Below are positions 1 to 12,191 of a stretch of DNA of 64,000 nt, piece after piece. Position 1 is the first letter of the stretch; each line of letters opens with the position of its first letter. The notes beneath the pieces were generated by a model, which was not told where the DNA came from, did no database searches, and saw only the letters and a program-made list of their open reading frames with translations. Source of the DNA: Ophiura sarsii (Eukaryota > Echinodermata > Ophiuroidea > Amphilepidida > Ophiuridae); assembly GCA_035610835.1 (NCBI GenBank), contig CM069441.1, positions 87,679,574 to 87,743,573 on the forward strand, given 5' to 3'. The translations under genes were made by a program, and so were the position numbers.

Positions 1-625
1 TCCAAATAGGCAAGCGTGTGCTGCGTGAATTCGGAAGTATCTTTCAACGCTTAACGATTATGTATTCGCAGCTTCCATTGGAATACTGCTAACAGCTCGT
101 GTGCCAGTTTGGTGGCAGACCATCATTCCATGGATATCATTTTTGACATAGATAAGATAGAGAAACGTGACTCTCTTTACCTCCACATGTAACCACATTA
201 TTCTCTATGTTGTCTATAAAGGAAATGGAATACCTATTTGCAGAAATTTAATGGTGTTATTAGTAGATTAAAAAAGATTAAAAAAGGAACACCATAAAAA
301 TGTAATGATACACAGTTTCGCTGATGTGCTATGCTCATATGAAGGGCCAACATTTTTAGGAGAGTCCGAGAGTCCACTGGTAAAGTTGCGAGAATCCAAG
401 TTGATTCTTGTAGATATTCTGTCTTAACACACTATTTGAATAGAGGAGAATCTATAGATTCTCGCAAAATTCTTTGCAAGAAATTAAATGGATTGCAAGA
501 ATCTAGATGGATTCTCGAAACCTTTGGCAAACTTCTGACCCTGCAATGCTGTCTGATTGGGAACCATAGTCTATTCCAATAAAAAACATGTGCTATGCTC
601 AATGCGGTCTTATTGGGGACTATTA

Positions 626-756
626 AGGTGCGTTCATACTCGCTTCGTTGTGTATCAGTCGACGTCGACGGACAAAAGTTGACATTGTTTTAAATTGCGC
701 ACCGATATCCGTCGACGTCGGCCGATGCGCAACGATGCGAGTATGAACGCGCACCT
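626..756. mobile_element. 131-bp palindromic MITE, left copy only
   Basis: The ends are inverted repeats (AGGTGCGTTCATACTCGC against GCGAGTATGAACGCGCACCT), flanked by a TTA direct repeat (623-625 and 757-759). At the same place in the right copy, this element is absent and an unrelated TIR element occupies the site. The three-base TTA duplication is typical of PIF/Harbinger elements, which is an inference because no transposase is present. Confidence 0.8.
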
Positions 757-1307
757 TTAGTCTAATTCCACTTACTCCTGACAATGATGTAACTATACAA
801 GTGCAACATTTACGCACACATTTATTTCATCCGTCTGTGAATGCACAGTTTGCACACATTCGCATCATCTGTCTGTGTATGCGTTATGTGTAGGCCTACA
901 CACCAACGCTTTGAACTTGAATATGCACTTGCAATAATGTACTGCAGTCAGCCATGGCACAATGACATCACTAATGGAAGTTAAATTGACTATAATAGAC
1001 ATACACACCTCAATGGGGTAGTCAATACCAGGATCTGTTCAAGTGTTTTATTTGACAATATTAACTCAAAATGCACACCGGTCTTATAGAATGTAGTATA
1101 TCAAACTGCTGCGTGCGCTGGCTGTGTTCTCTGATGGGCATCCGAGTATGGCCTTGCGAAATGACATTGTTTGTGAAATGCAACATAAATTTCAAAAATT
1201 GCATTCATCATCTTTTTCTCTCTTTTTTTTATTTTAAAATAATGAATGATCAAAACATGATATCATTTTTGTTTCTTTTGTGTTTGGATCATAATATTTT
1301 AATGTTT

Positions 1308-1538
1308 AAGCTATATTAAAAAATTCATTTGTCTCAAAGCTCCCGCGCGTGTTAGTTAATTGAGCGTTAGAAAAACTTCTTCTTTTTTTTTCTTCTTTTT
1401 TTTTCAAAAAAAGAAAAATCCCAAAGTTCTGATTTTTCAGATTTTCATTGATCACATCATTTTAAATACAAAAGGTCATTTACAAGGATTTCAATATTTT
1501 ATATTTGTAAAACAAACCAAAAACAAACAAAAATAACC
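1308..1538. mobile_element. TTTGTCTCAAAGCTC-family MITE, 3'-truncated
   Basis: It starts with the family end (AGCTATATTAAAAAA, then TTTGTCTCAAAGCTCCCGCG) but lacks the far inverted repeat. The corresponding right-copy element at 43,313-43,594 is complete and ends GATTTTTTTAATATAGCC. The left copy has lost its 3' end by deletion. Confidence 0.75.
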
Positions 1539-1788
1539 CTTATATAATATGACTGAAAAAGATGATGAATACAAGTTTTAGATATTTTATGGCACTTGTC
1601 AATGTCATTGATTAGATTACCATACTACTTTCCATATTATCTTGTTGTTATTGTTGGGGTATGGCTACGCATATTGAAAGTTATAAATTGCTGACAAATG
1701 TAAAACTGAAATTAAATGTATTTAATTTAGCGTAATATTAATTGCCAAATGTGTTTATGTTACTAACAATGCAAACTTGATAACAATA

Positions 1789-2044
1789 CGTCGCTATTCT
1801 TTCAAAACCTCGTATGTTTTTCCAGCCCTTCAGCATGTATAAAGTAAAACTGCCAACGGTTATGCATAGGAAGAGTTGCTTTATACATGTTCCGGGACAA
1901 GAGAACTTGCAAGGTTTTGATAGATGTGATTTTGTCACTTAAAAATGTTTAGAGCAGACCGCCTAAAGGTCATACATAGGAAGTATTACTTTATACATGC
2001 TGAAGGGCTGGATGGAGATACGAGGTTTTAAAAGAATAGCAACG
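1789..2044. mobile_element. 256-bp TIR element, left copy only
   Basis: The long terminal inverted repeats read GCTATTCTTTCAAAACCTCG at the left and CGAGGTTTTAAAAGAATAGC at the right. The arms continue through CCAGCCCTTCAGCATGTATA and its complement. The right copy runs straight from ACAATA to ATTAGGGTGACA near 43,848, so this is an insertion. A short AATA-like flank may be the target duplication. Confidence 0.8.
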
Positions 2045-2045
2045 A

Positions 2046-3117
2046 ATAATTGGGGTGACATTTATCTTCCATGTTTATATAAACAATTTCTCTACTTGAG
2101 CTCTGACAATAGTGGGCAAAAAGGCAACTGTGGGATGCATCTTGCAAATGAAATGTAGATTTTTTTCGGGAAAAATCATGGGATCAAAGTGTGTTTATTT
2201 TAGCTTCTGATTCTGGTCACATTTTTATTTTGAACATAAAAAGGAATCTACTCTTAAAAGTAAATTAATAATTTCATATTTATATCACTATCAGGAACAA
2301 AATTCAAGGTGGATCTAAATAATTAAATATTATTTCCAAATGTGTTTAGAACAATCAGGGCAAAAACCATGTTATTAACTTGGCTCATTCCTTCCTATAA
2401 TGATTTACAAATGATAAGTAACATGCATCTATTGTGAATAATTCCTGACAAAACCCAGGAGTTGTTGGGGATACTGTCATGTAAGTTGTATGTGCCATTC
2501 TTGCAGGATTGCATTTGTTGATAAACAAATCCTCATCATTTTCAAAATTTGAAGTCAAAATCCCTAAGATATGAATCCTGATTGCCGTGAGGTGGGAGGT
2601 TTGGGTTGGGGCTAAGGAGGTAAAAACAACCCCATGAAAATGCCTCCCATTCATACAAATAGTCCAATCAGCTGTTTTTGAGGATAGAAAACCCTTAGAT
2701 GGTTTGGTGTTTCAGAACATCCTGTCAAAGTAATTTTGGAAAAGAACACACCCACCAACCAGTCGCATGACCAATATGCAAAAAACTAATGATTAATACA
2801 TTTTGTATCAGCGTTGCACTGTTTATATTTTTTGCAATTTTGTGTATACAAAATATATCGCAGAATGCAATCTCTTTTACTGCCCTTTTTTCTTTCTCAA
2901 GTTTTGAAGCATTCTGACATTTCTTTTGCATACAGGGGAAGGTTGAGTATACAAGTATGAGGGATTTAGAGATATAGAGAGGGAAAACTGAAATTAAAAG
3001 CTATTGACAATGCCAACTCACATTTGTTTAACCAATTCAATTAATTATGTATGTATGTATTTATGAAAAAAATGAATTTTAAGACGCACAATTATTTATG
3101 AAGTGTTTCTAAAAAAA
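2046..3117. other. No gene recognised
   Basis: This stretch is closely matched at 43,856-44,930. Open frames here, such as 2,385-2,654 on the minus strand, are conserved between the copies only because the DNA is nearly identical. They show no splice context or domain. Confidence 0.5.
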
Positions 3118-3129
3118 ATCAGCTGAACA

Positions 3130-3153
3130 GGGGGGGGGGGGGGGGGGGGGGGG
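3130..3153. repeat. 24-base poly-G run
   Basis: An uninterrupted run of 24 G. The duplicate at 44,937-44,942 has only six G, so the tract differs greatly in length between copies. Assembly length of such a run is unreliable. Confidence 0.9.
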
Positions 3154-3317
3154 CCTTTTTTGCCCTCTTAGTTTCATGTATATAACTTTTTTGTCAAATA
3201 TTATTTGTGCATATCCACAATTGTATATTGTAATCTGTAAGTAATTATTATTTTGTGTGAATATTTTTTATTTTTTTGTTTCTTTTGATTTCACTGTATT
3301 GGAGTAGTCTGTCCCTG

Positions 3318-3530
3318 CCCCATGGGTATACGCTACTTGCACGCAATCACCAATTTAGAATGAAAGCGAGGCTCTCCCCTCAGCGCGTGCGCGCCCCAAC
3401 CGCACCACGCGATTCACAAACCTGCGTGAAACCACAACACAGTGTGGCGTGATAGTGCGTGGTGAGAGGAGAGTCTCTCTTTCAATGGTTCCATCTGTAC
3501 CGTGCAAGTAGCGTATATTGACTTGGGAAA
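3318..3530. mobile_element. TIR element ending GTATACGCTACTTGCACG
   Basis: The left end has GTATACGCTACTTGCACG and the right end has CGTGCAAGTAGCGTATA in inverse orientation, about 200 bp apart. The same element is at 45,118-45,330 in the duplicate. No coding capacity. Confidence 0.7.
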
Positions 3531-3677
3531 TTCTTCCCAGAGCTCGCATTGAATTGTCTATTCTTTAACTCGTGGGTGTATGAAAATGGAAGATCATACC
3601 ATTAAGTACATTAGACACAAATATCAAACATACCACCGCTAACAGTAGATATCCCCATTCTTGGTGGACACGCTGCC

Positions 3678-3823
3678 TATAGTTTGATCAGTACCAAATT
3701 GGCGAAGCCTCAATGCAGCAGCGAATGAATACCAGAAGGACGTGGGCACACATAAGCGGGAACAAGCGCACTGTGCATCGTGCCATTATCACGCACGTAC
3801 GCTTGGATTACTTTACCTATGAG
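3678..3823. mobile_element. TATAGTTTGATCAGT-family MITE, 3'-degenerate
   Basis: The 5' end is TATAGTTTGATCAGTACC. The 3' inverted end is missing or decayed. This family has about six copies in the window: here, 7,742-7,946, 23,220-23,394, 37,811-38,126, 45,499-45,650 and 49,441-49,645. Confidence 0.75.
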
Positions 3824-3849
3824 TGTACGGAATAAACTTATTCAATACC

Positions 3850-5040
3850 CTGCTTGCCAGAAAGAAAGATAGACATTTTAGTAATGTATTTCAATGCAAT
3901 GTATAGCACTATTTGCACTTTTGTTTGTCAGCATTGGTATCGCAATTCTGTTTTTGAAACCCAACTGATTTTGGTGACATTTTTACTAACTTGTTTTCCA
4001 TCGAAATCTTAAGTGTACGTTTAAGATGGTATACTTTTATTGAAGGGTCTATTTTGACACTATAAACATTAATGTACAAATGATGGATACATTTGACCAA
4101 TAAATGAAATGTTTCTTTATTCATTGTGATGCAGCACATCAAAAAAGGGGGGGGGGGTCTTTGCAGGTGAAGTCTAATTTGGGTTTTCTAAGCTTTAAAA
4201 TGACACCGAATTTATCCAAATTGATGGAGGCATTCAGATTTTATGAGTGAAAAAATTTGTATTTTGAAACACAGCTGCAAATTCCCCCTTTGCATCACCA
4301 CTCAAATTTCAGGGCTCTTGGTACACCTGACATTTAGTTATACTGCCCTCAATAGATGATTCCTTTCCATGTTACAAGTGGACTCAATTCAGCAAGCAGT
4401 GTTTAAAAGGGGGGCCCTGATTTAACATTATATTTTGTACATTGTGCAATCCTTGTAAGAATAGCCTATAGCCTAATGAAATCGTGCATACCCTTAATAC
4501 GTAACCCATTTCCCAAAAAGCTGTCTTCAGGCTGTAAATAGTAATAGCAAACAGTGTAAACATGGCCGACCAATGTTATATTATCCCGTCTGGCCAAGCG
4601 TTTCCAGATAATTCTGTATTCTTTTTTTAATAAAAATACAAAGTGACATGTGTTTTTCATTCTTTTTCTTCTATAATACCGATCTTTCCTTCTGTGACAG
4701 TGTTCTCTTAAGTTTTAAGAAATTGTTGTTATTATATTCCAATTGAGAATTGAACTTATGCTCCTCGTTCCATTTCTCATACCTTATGTCACCATCCCCA
4801 TAAGAGGTAGCGCTTGTAGTCCAGCCATACACCGAACAATCTTATGTTGTATGGTAAATCTAAAAATAATTTTAAAGGCTTAATAAAATAGTTTAAAAAA
4901 TTGACAATATTTTTTGGTTATAAAGATTTGTTAATAGCAGAAATCTATGTTACTGGAACCAAAAAAAGGTTGGTATATAACTGGACTATAATTGCTACAA
5001 CCTGAAGGTGCTATAGCATCATTCACATTCCATTTCAGAT
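3850..5040. other. No gene recognised
   Basis: The stretch is matched in the duplicate at 45,670-47,220. Apart from a short G run at 4,147-4,157 I see no structured feature or coding exon. Confidence 0.5.
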
Positions 5041-5053
5041 ATACTAGAGTCAT

Positions 5054-5593
5054 TCAATAAGTTCTACCTCCTCCCTCATAACTTTGTTTATAAATATATA
5101 TGTACGTTTTGTTTCTTAGAATTGTCGAAATGATCAGCACTTGTAATGTTGCTGTTTTTTGTCTGTTTCCATCACACTAAATGGAAATTCGGTTTTTAGA
5201 GCATCTCCAGAAAATTACAACCAGTACTCTATGCATTTGTAGCTGAGAATCAATACTACAATTGAAGAAAATTCAGTGGCGCTGGCGCAGCCTTGTTTTT
5301 CATAGGGGGGGGGGGGGGGGGGCAAAAAAAGTCAACTGACAAGGACTTTACCAGCCTGTCAACTTTTGGAAATTGCCGCCGAGTCAGAAACTTGAGAGGG
5401 GGTGGGGTTGTGACATGGCATCCCCAAAATCAGTGCAAAAAAACGAGGTCGATAAACCGACAGTGCCAATCTCAACCAACACGACACTAATATTTGCCCC
5501 CCCCCCCCCCCCCCCTCTGGGAAAATTGTGTAAAGTTGGCTGTCTTTAATATTGGGAAAGTTATGAGGTGTAGGAAGTAGAACTTATTCATGG
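5054..5593. mobile_element. Fold-back element with paired poly-G and poly-C tracts
   Basis: The arms read AATAAGTTCTACCTCCTCCC at about 5,058 and, inverted, AGTAGAACTTATT at about 5,577. Inside lie an 18-base G run (5,305-5,322) and a 19-base C run (5,497-5,515) in opposing orientation. The flank GTCATTCAATAAGTTC and a short frame beginning ATGGAAATTCGG recall mariner elements, but this is only a weak resemblance. The duplicate is at about 47,245-47,775, where the G run is 22 and the C run 13. Confidence 0.55.
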
Positions 5594-5767
5594 GAGCAAT
5601 TCCCCATATCCCACGTGGACTCTTTATCATGAGGCAGTATTTTTTACATTGAAGGTTGAAGCTGCTTTTATGTGTCATTACATTCAGGACATGTCTGTTG
5701 ATATAGCCATTTATATGGTTGACTAATTTTCATGAAAATGGTTATCAATACATCATTTGTTTATTAT

Positions 5768-6083
5768 GCTATATTAACCAAATCATTTGTCTCAAAGCTC
5801 CCGCGCGCGTTAGTTAATTGATGCGCGTTAGAAAGAAGTTGTTGGGGTTTTTTGTTTGTTTTTTGTTTTGTTTTTTTTCCAACAAAAAAAAAATATCCCA
5901 AAATGTCACAGATTTTTCAGATTTTTATTGATCACATAATTCTAAATACAAAAGGTCACTTTTAAAAGGATTTCAATATTTTATATTTAAAAAACCCCAA
6001 AAAACCCTTAATAAAACCCGCATTCTGCATTAGGTTTTGAAAAAACTGAAGAGCTTTGAGACAAAAGATTTTTTTAATATAGC
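5768..6083. mobile_element. TTTGTCTCAAAGCTC-family MITE, complete
   Basis: The terminal inverted repeats are GCTATATTAACCAAATCATT followed by TTGTCTCAAAGCTC, against GAGCTTTGAGACAAAAGATT followed by TTTTTAATATAGC. The duplicate is at 47,960-48,274 and another family member at 43,313-43,594. No coding capacity. Confidence 0.8.
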
Positions 6084-6319
6084 CTTACCCAACTGTGATA
6101 AGAAAGACACTGAGAGAATCAGCCACACATGATGGCACTACAGGTATACATTTTGTAAAGATTTGTAGTGTATAATCAAGTGTGTCTAAGAATTTCAGAT
6201 CTTGGTGTTTTTATTTAAAATAAATGTCCCGAATGGGTAAAGTGCCTTTGTAGTAATAAAATGAGCTCAAGTGCTTCACATTAGTTTGATTATTTTAAGT
6301 GTGGTTTCCATTTTTGAGA

Positions 6320-6962
6320 TTCCCAAAATGTATAGAGGATTGGGAATATCCTCTGTATTGGCAGGGACATCCCAAATTGGGGATATATCATCCATATCCG
6401 TAAGGATGTCTTCAATAACATTTTGGATGTGCTCAATAACTGTTGGGATATCTTCAATAATTGTTGAGATATCTTCAATAACTGGGGATATCCTCAGTTA
6501 ACTATGGGACATCATCAATAACAAACAATTCCTCATTAACTGGGTGATTATTAACTCTTGGGATATCTTACTTGAATGTTAGAATATCCTCAATAACTTT
6601 TGCGATATCTTCAATAATTGTTGAGATATCTTCAATAACTATGGATATCCTCAATAATTACATATGGGACATCATCAATAACAAACAATTCCTCATTAAC
6701 TGGGTGGTTATTAACTCTTGGGATATGCTGAATAACATAAGAGATGTCATTAACTTTGGATATCATTAACTTTGGATATCATTGACTAATGGGATATCCT
6801 AAATAACTGAAAGGATATCCTCAATGACTTTTGGGATATCCTCAGTCACTATTGTGATATCCTTAATCACTGTTTTGATAGCCTCAACAACCATTGGGAT
6901 ATGCTCAATACCGGTGTGGATATTCTCAACAACATTTAGAGGGATATCCTTAATAACTTGTT
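6320..6962. repeat. ~21-bp GATATC-rich minisatellite
   Basis: Degenerate repeats of the type TCAATAACTNTTGGGATATC run for about 640 bp. The common spacing is near 21 bp, so frames translate as a seven-residue pattern and open frames here are not genes. The duplicate is at about 48,510-49,145. Confidence 0.85.
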
Positions 6963-7156
6963 GACAATGCAGGAAACACCAACTTTCCTATCAAATCTTT
7001 TATTCATTCTAGAAATTTCAAAGTGCATATATTTATTACATGTTCATACGTGTTTCAAATTCTTCATATTGTAGCATACAGTTTTTAAATCATACTTGCT
7101 GTACATTCTACCAGCCATTGTTTTGCCATTCAATTTAGCGACCTAAAATAGCTTAA

Positions 7157-7646
7157 AGGTCAACCAAAATGGTGATTCAAGTATATTTTATTCAATGGGG
7201 TATGTTTAGAAGAATATTATGCAAAAAGAATTTCTTTAAAATATTGTCCAGGGAAAAATATATACAAGAAATCAATCATAATTTCCAGTGTTTCTTTTTT
7301 AGTGTGGGATGAACTGTATACGGATGACGCGTTGCTACGTAACAGGTGTTACTCCAAACTCGGTATCGGTCCAGGTCTCGATCGATAAGTCTGCACAAAC
7401 AAAAGTCATGAGTGGATGCTTACGGTATCGACCTATTGAGGTTCTGTGTGCGAGCCTGGGTAACACTCATGACGTATACAGGGTAGTAACCTGCCATCGT
7501 CAATATTTATGATACAAATTATTTATGCTTAGAAACTCTATATTTTGTTTTCGGTGCAATATTAAAGGGTAATTCTTTTTGCATTTTGTTTTTTACAATA
7601 TCCTCCATCGAGAACAAAAAACTTGAATCGCCATTTTGGTTGACCT
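7157..7646. mobile_element. 490-bp TTAA-target TIR element, left copy only
   Basis: The inverted ends AGGTCAACCAAAATGGTGAT and ATCGCCATTTTGGTTGACCT are flanked by TTAA on both sides (7,153-7,156 and 7,647-7,650). The right copy has the empty site with a single TTAA at 49,346-49,349. TTAA duplication is known for the piggyBac and Kolobok superfamilies. The AGG start fits Kolobok better, which is an inference. No transposase frame. Confidence 0.9.
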
Positions 7647-7741
7647 TTAACCAACAATTGATGTAAGTGTGAAGAACAAGATTGAAAATCTGTCCAAATT
7701 CATTATATTATATGGATAGACTGCTCACTTATCAACATGTC

Positions 7742-7946
7742 TATAGTTTGATCAGTTCTAAATTGGTGAAGCCTCATTACCGCAGTGAATGAATACATAA
7801 GAACGCAGGCGTGTGGGAAGACAAGCGCACTATGTATCAAATCGTGTGCGTGTGGCCATAATCGTGTGCGTAAGCTTGGATTGCTTTTTGCGTGTGGAGA
7901 GCTCAAAACTGAATATTTCTCACCAATTTGGACTGATCTAACTATA
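7742..7946. mobile_element. TATAGTTTGATCAGT-family MITE
   Basis: The ends are TATAGTTTGATCAGTTC and TTTGGACTGATCTAACTATA. It is bounded by the palindromic TATAG/CTATA termini and matched at 49,441-49,645. Confidence 0.8.
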
Positions 7947-8371
7947 ACTATAAATATTTGCTAATGCTCCTTTTAGACAATTTTAGACTTGGCTGCAAAA
8001 TAATCACAATCAGGATTAAATTTGAGAGTGATTTGAAACAAAATGTCATTGAAATTTCAACATTGATTCAAATGTCTTTCATTATAAAGAGACCAATATC
8101 TATGCATGGAGATTTACTACTAAAGTCTACTAAAGTGTGATCGGTACAAAATTGCCATGATGCAAACTATCATACACCTGTAATGATAAATGAACAATAC
8201 AGGATTGTTAAGACTAGAAAAAAGATTTTTCTTAGAGATGCTATAATCAAAACAAAAAATTGTCGATAACAGCGTCATGATCCGAGCGCTCGCGATCATA
8301 CCAAAAGGTTGAGCGTGTCCTTGCATGCAGTGCGTTCCAAAACAGTCGCAAATGTTGATTAGGGCCGCTAT

Positions 8372-8578
8372 AAAGGGTATACAATGAATCAACCGGAACG
8401 GTATAACAATGGATCGGGCAGCCATCATGGAGGTATATGCTAGTCACATATTCGGATTGACAATTAAATTTCCCGCTCCATGTGCTCTGAACTGACCAAA
8501 TCATATTGTTCCGTGGAATCTATCTTGGAGGCACAGTTCGAATGAGGACATATTGACGTAGCATTGCATACTCTCTAT
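8372..8578. other. 207-bp segment present only in the left copy
   Basis: The segment is bounded by CTAT on both sides (8,368-8,371 and 8,575-8,578). The right copy has one CTAT at 50,067-50,070 and nothing between. This fits a microhomology deletion in the right copy or an insertion in the left. The segment has no clear inverted ends, so deletion is favoured. Confidence 0.7.
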
Positions 8579-9109
8579 TGGTCAATTCCTATTTGTTTAC
8601 AAGTACGTCACATCTTTCGGTTTTACTGCGCCCTTGCCATCGCGAATGACGCTGTTTCGCACGATACGCACCAGTCACATGGGGTGCTGGGGAATCATAT
8701 ACGCTGTGATCGACAAATATTTGTTTTGATTATAGCTTTGGTGTTAAAAATTCAAGTTGCCGAAAAACCCCGCCATTTATTGTTTAACAATGGTTGTACA
8801 GAAATACCTGAAAAGCGGTAGATTATATAGCTCTTAGTTACCTTGGCAAATAAATATAATAGAGCTGTAACCAACAGTCTCTGGGACTTGTTTTGCCAAA
8901 TTTCCAATCTGCCTACTCAGATTGTTTCAAAAATGTGGAAACAGGTGCAAATAACAAATAAACAAATAATTAAATTTAAAAAGAACAACAAGTGGTGTAA
9001 TATTTTTATAACAGTCAGTCAATGAAATAGTTTTAACTATTTAAAGAAATAATAGATTTAAAATTGCCTTCACAAAATAGCAAATGGTAATTCCCTAAAT
9101 TGGGTAATA

Positions 9110-9370
9110 ATGCGACGTAAAAAACCCACCCTGTTTTACGGGCGGACCTGTCAAGTAGGGTCGGTCGGTCTGGCAGGTTTTGTTTATTTTAATTTTTAAT
9201 TTTTTTACCTAAAATGTCACCAAAATTTGCAAAAATCTGAATTTGTTTTTTCGCCAAATTTTCGGCCAAAAAACAGCTGCTTTTACATGATTCGAGAAAA
9301 ATGTATCTAAAAAATAAAAAAGGGGGTCGGTCAGGCCTGTAAAACATGTGTTTTTTCCCGCCGCCGCCTC
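9110..9370. repeat. GGTCGGTCGGTC-bearing repeat
   Basis: It runs from GTAAAAAACCCACCC to TGTGTTTTTTCCCGCCG and contains GGGTCGGTCGGTCTGGCAGG. A related GGTCGGTCGGG core lies within the MITE at 42,394-42,763. The duplicate is at about 50,590-50,850. Just 3' of it the two copies diverge for about 200 bp (9,375-9,590). Confidence 0.55.
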
Positions 9371-9764
9371 TTTGTCCGCTTTTTCCGGATACTAATAGTC
9401 ATCCTAACATCAGTCTATAATGATTGTGAAAATAATATCATCGGGTGTGTGTGTGGTATTGAATTTGTGTTGAAAATCCTGAAAAAGTTCAGTTTGGTCT
9501 CAACATTTCTTTGATTTGTTGTGATATTGGAGTGATTTTGTCTAACGATCCTGGTAAACAATTGCGATTTCACTTTGAAGGAATCAATTGCGGGTATCCA
9601 TTAGGACTCTTGACTGAGTGAGTGCTGATCCTGTGTTACGCAGAGAGACAATCTTCTTACTGTGTTAGCCATATTTTCAACAATAATATTCATTTCTTAA
9701 TTACGTTAAAAGGTTAACTCTGTTAAATGGATTCGTTAAGAGCCTTAAATATACTGTTGTTTGT

Positions 9765-9972
9765 TTGGCGTAACCCAAATGAATAAATACTCCCGCCCCC
9801 CCCCCCCCCCCACTGATATTTTTTATTAATTTTGAGGGAAAGTAAAAGAAAAAAGTCCGTTAAATATATGTTATTGCTAATAAATACTTCAAAATGGGAG
9901 TGTTGGTTTCTATAAAGCGTGCACTACCACTGTCTTTTAAAAGATTTGAAAAAAAGAAGTTACGCCAACCAA
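9765..9972. mobile_element. GGCGTAAC-ended MITE with poly-C
   Basis: The inverted ends are TTGGCGTAACC and GTTACGCCAACC. Inside is a C-rich run (about 9,795-9,811). The duplicate at about 51,072-51,264 has lost the C run. The ends resemble those of the larger element at 42,394-42,763 (TTTGATTGGCGTAAC). Confidence 0.65.
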
Positions 9973-9979
9973 AAATATT

Positions 9980-11030
9980 ATTTTACAGCCTTAACGAAGT
10001 GTATCCATAAAGACATCAATGTGTATAGTAACAGGCATAAACAGACAGGGTGAGATGCCCTTTTTGAAATTTGTTAAGGACCATTGCTTTCTATTCTAAT
10101 CGGCGCATTATTGCAATTTTGATATGCCGCTATACGAATGGCTCCACTTAAGGGGCATTTTCTACTAATTGTTTTTTATTTGTTCAATAAATGAAAAGTG
10201 GATTTGCATAAGAATTGTTTGTCGATATTCGTCATTTCATTGTAAGATAGTAGTTTGGTTTAAATACTTTATAATTGTATTATTATTTATCAGATTGAAA
10301 TTGATCAGTTTATCATACATTAACCCTTATATTGAAATATATTTCTTGTTTATACAAGCCTGGAACTGCCTTAATCGAATCAACCCATGCATGTAAGCTC
10401 TGTATTTGCAGAACCAATCACCTTCTTACTGACCAAGTAATAAATGTGCTTATAACTCCTACTTCATAATATTAAATTATAAAGTCGTTCAGAAATCTCT
10501 CTTTAATTTGAGATATTGCATGTTTGATATCAAGGAAGTTACAGTACCAAAAAGTAAGATAAAGTATGGTTTCCATTTTCGCATTTTGCTCTTCTACACT
10601 GGGACTTGGTTACTGGCAAATTATTGATTACTGCTAGTGCAAATTGGTAATGCATGCACAGGTTGGATATTCGGCCGTAATGTTCATGTTCCGATGAATC
10701 AATACGTCACCCATGTAATACCTGTCATACTCTTCCCCGTGTTGAAAAGAAAAATGCAAATCGTACTTAACCTTGTACTTTGGTCTTTGGATTGTAACTT
10801 CTGCAATAATCAACCATTTTTAGTGTGCAGTACGTAAAGAGGAGAAATGTCTCAACAACTTTATGATTTAATACTGTGAAGTAGGAGTTATACTTTTGAA
10901 GTTATGAACACATTTTTTATCTGCTCGGTTACCTTTGTATCACTATACTCCCAGGTACAGTAAGCAAGTTGCATAAATAAAGACTTCTTAGTTTTACACG
11001 TGGACAAGGGACACTATGCAGATGAAGAAG
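9980..11030. other. No gene recognised
   Basis: This stretch is closely conserved in the duplicate (51,270-52,290) but has no supported exon, RNA or inverted-repeat element. It is AT-rich. Confidence 0.45.
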
Positions 11031-11036
11031 GTCAGT

Positions 11037-11490
11037 TTTCAAAAATGTGCACTTTCTACAAACATACAAAATGATAGTTTTGATTATTGGTTAGTACACA
11101 CATATTATTATTGATGGAGATATTACAAACCACGACACCAAAGTTACAATTCTTGAATCGATATTTTACCAATTTTAAATATATACAATTTATAATAGTC
11201 GAAGGATCTCTGTAAATTTGTTTAACTTGTTGAGAACCATATCAGTGTTTATTTACATTCCTTAGTATGTATACATATTGCTTTGTATAAAAGTGTAATT
11301 TCCCCATATATTTTCAAAAATGTGCACTTTCTACAAACATAAAAAATAATAGCTTTGATTATTGGTACACACCTCATACTATTATTCATGGAGATATTAC
11401 AAATGACACCAAAGTTACAATTCTTGAATTGATATTTTACCAATTTTAAGTACAATTTATAATAGTCGAAGGATCTCTGTAATATTTGTT
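11037..11490. repeat. ~273-bp tandem repeat, two copies
   Basis: The motif TTTCAAAAATGTGCACTTTC starts a unit at 11,037 and again at 11,310. In the duplicate the unit occurs three times (about 52,295, 54,057 and 54,330), the first two separated by the 52,331-53,811 insertion. Confidence 0.85.
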
Positions 11491-11493
11491 TAA

Positions 11494-11889
11494 AGGAAGG
11501 GTCCCGCAAGCACAACATTGAGCATTATTTGTTAAAAAAATAATTATCGAGCCGAAATTACGTAATTGTATAGAACAAAACATCATACTAGTCACAAAAA
11601 TGAATAAAAACTGCCATCACTCAACATGCAATTTTTAAAATTCGCGGCGATCGAAAGTCCCGGTGTCGATGACGTCATGGGTATTGGTGCTCAAATTTGC
11701 GCATGTGCATTGTATAACTATGACCTCATCGACACCGGGACTTTGAATCGCCGCGAATTTTAAAAATTGTATGTTGAAAGATGTCGGTTTTTATTTGTGG
11801 TGTTTTGTTCAATATAATTACAAAAGTTGGGCTCGATAGTTATTTTTCTAACATAAAATGCACAATTTTATGCTTGCGGGACACCTCCT
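11494..11889. mobile_element. 396-bp TTAA-target TIR element, left copy only
   Basis: The ends AGGAAGGGTCCCGCAAGCA and TGCTTGCGGGACACCTCCT are flanked by TTAA (11,490-11,493 and 11,890-11,893). The arms continue inward almost to the centre: AATTCGCGGCGATCGAAAGT pairs with the complementary stretch near 11,745. The right copy has the single empty TTAA at 54,509-54,512. Another AGG...CCT/TTAA element. Confidence 0.9.
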
Positions 11890-12191
11890 TTAACTTGTGG
11901 AGAACCATATTATCAGTGTTTATTTACATTCCTTAGTATACTGTAAAACAGTCTAATTTCATGGCATCATATAATTTAGCGAATTACCATTTCCTCAACT
12001 TTTGTTACAATTCAATTTCACTAATTTGCATCATCTTCCTATACATAACCATTATAAATAATATAATTGGCGGCAATTTCATTTGGCCAATTAAGTTGTT
12101 TTACAGTACGCTTATGTACAACATATTACTTTCTATAAAAGTGTAATTTTCCCAAACCCAAAATAATCTATGTAAGACATGGTTCATGCTA

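Noticed and set aside
6271..6769. Ile/Ser-rich heptad frames on both strands
   Set aside because: They are a product of the 21-bp repeat, which is a multiple of three.
6320..6962. CRISPR-like array
   Set aside because: The repeats are degenerate, contiguous and without unique spacers, and this is an animal genome.
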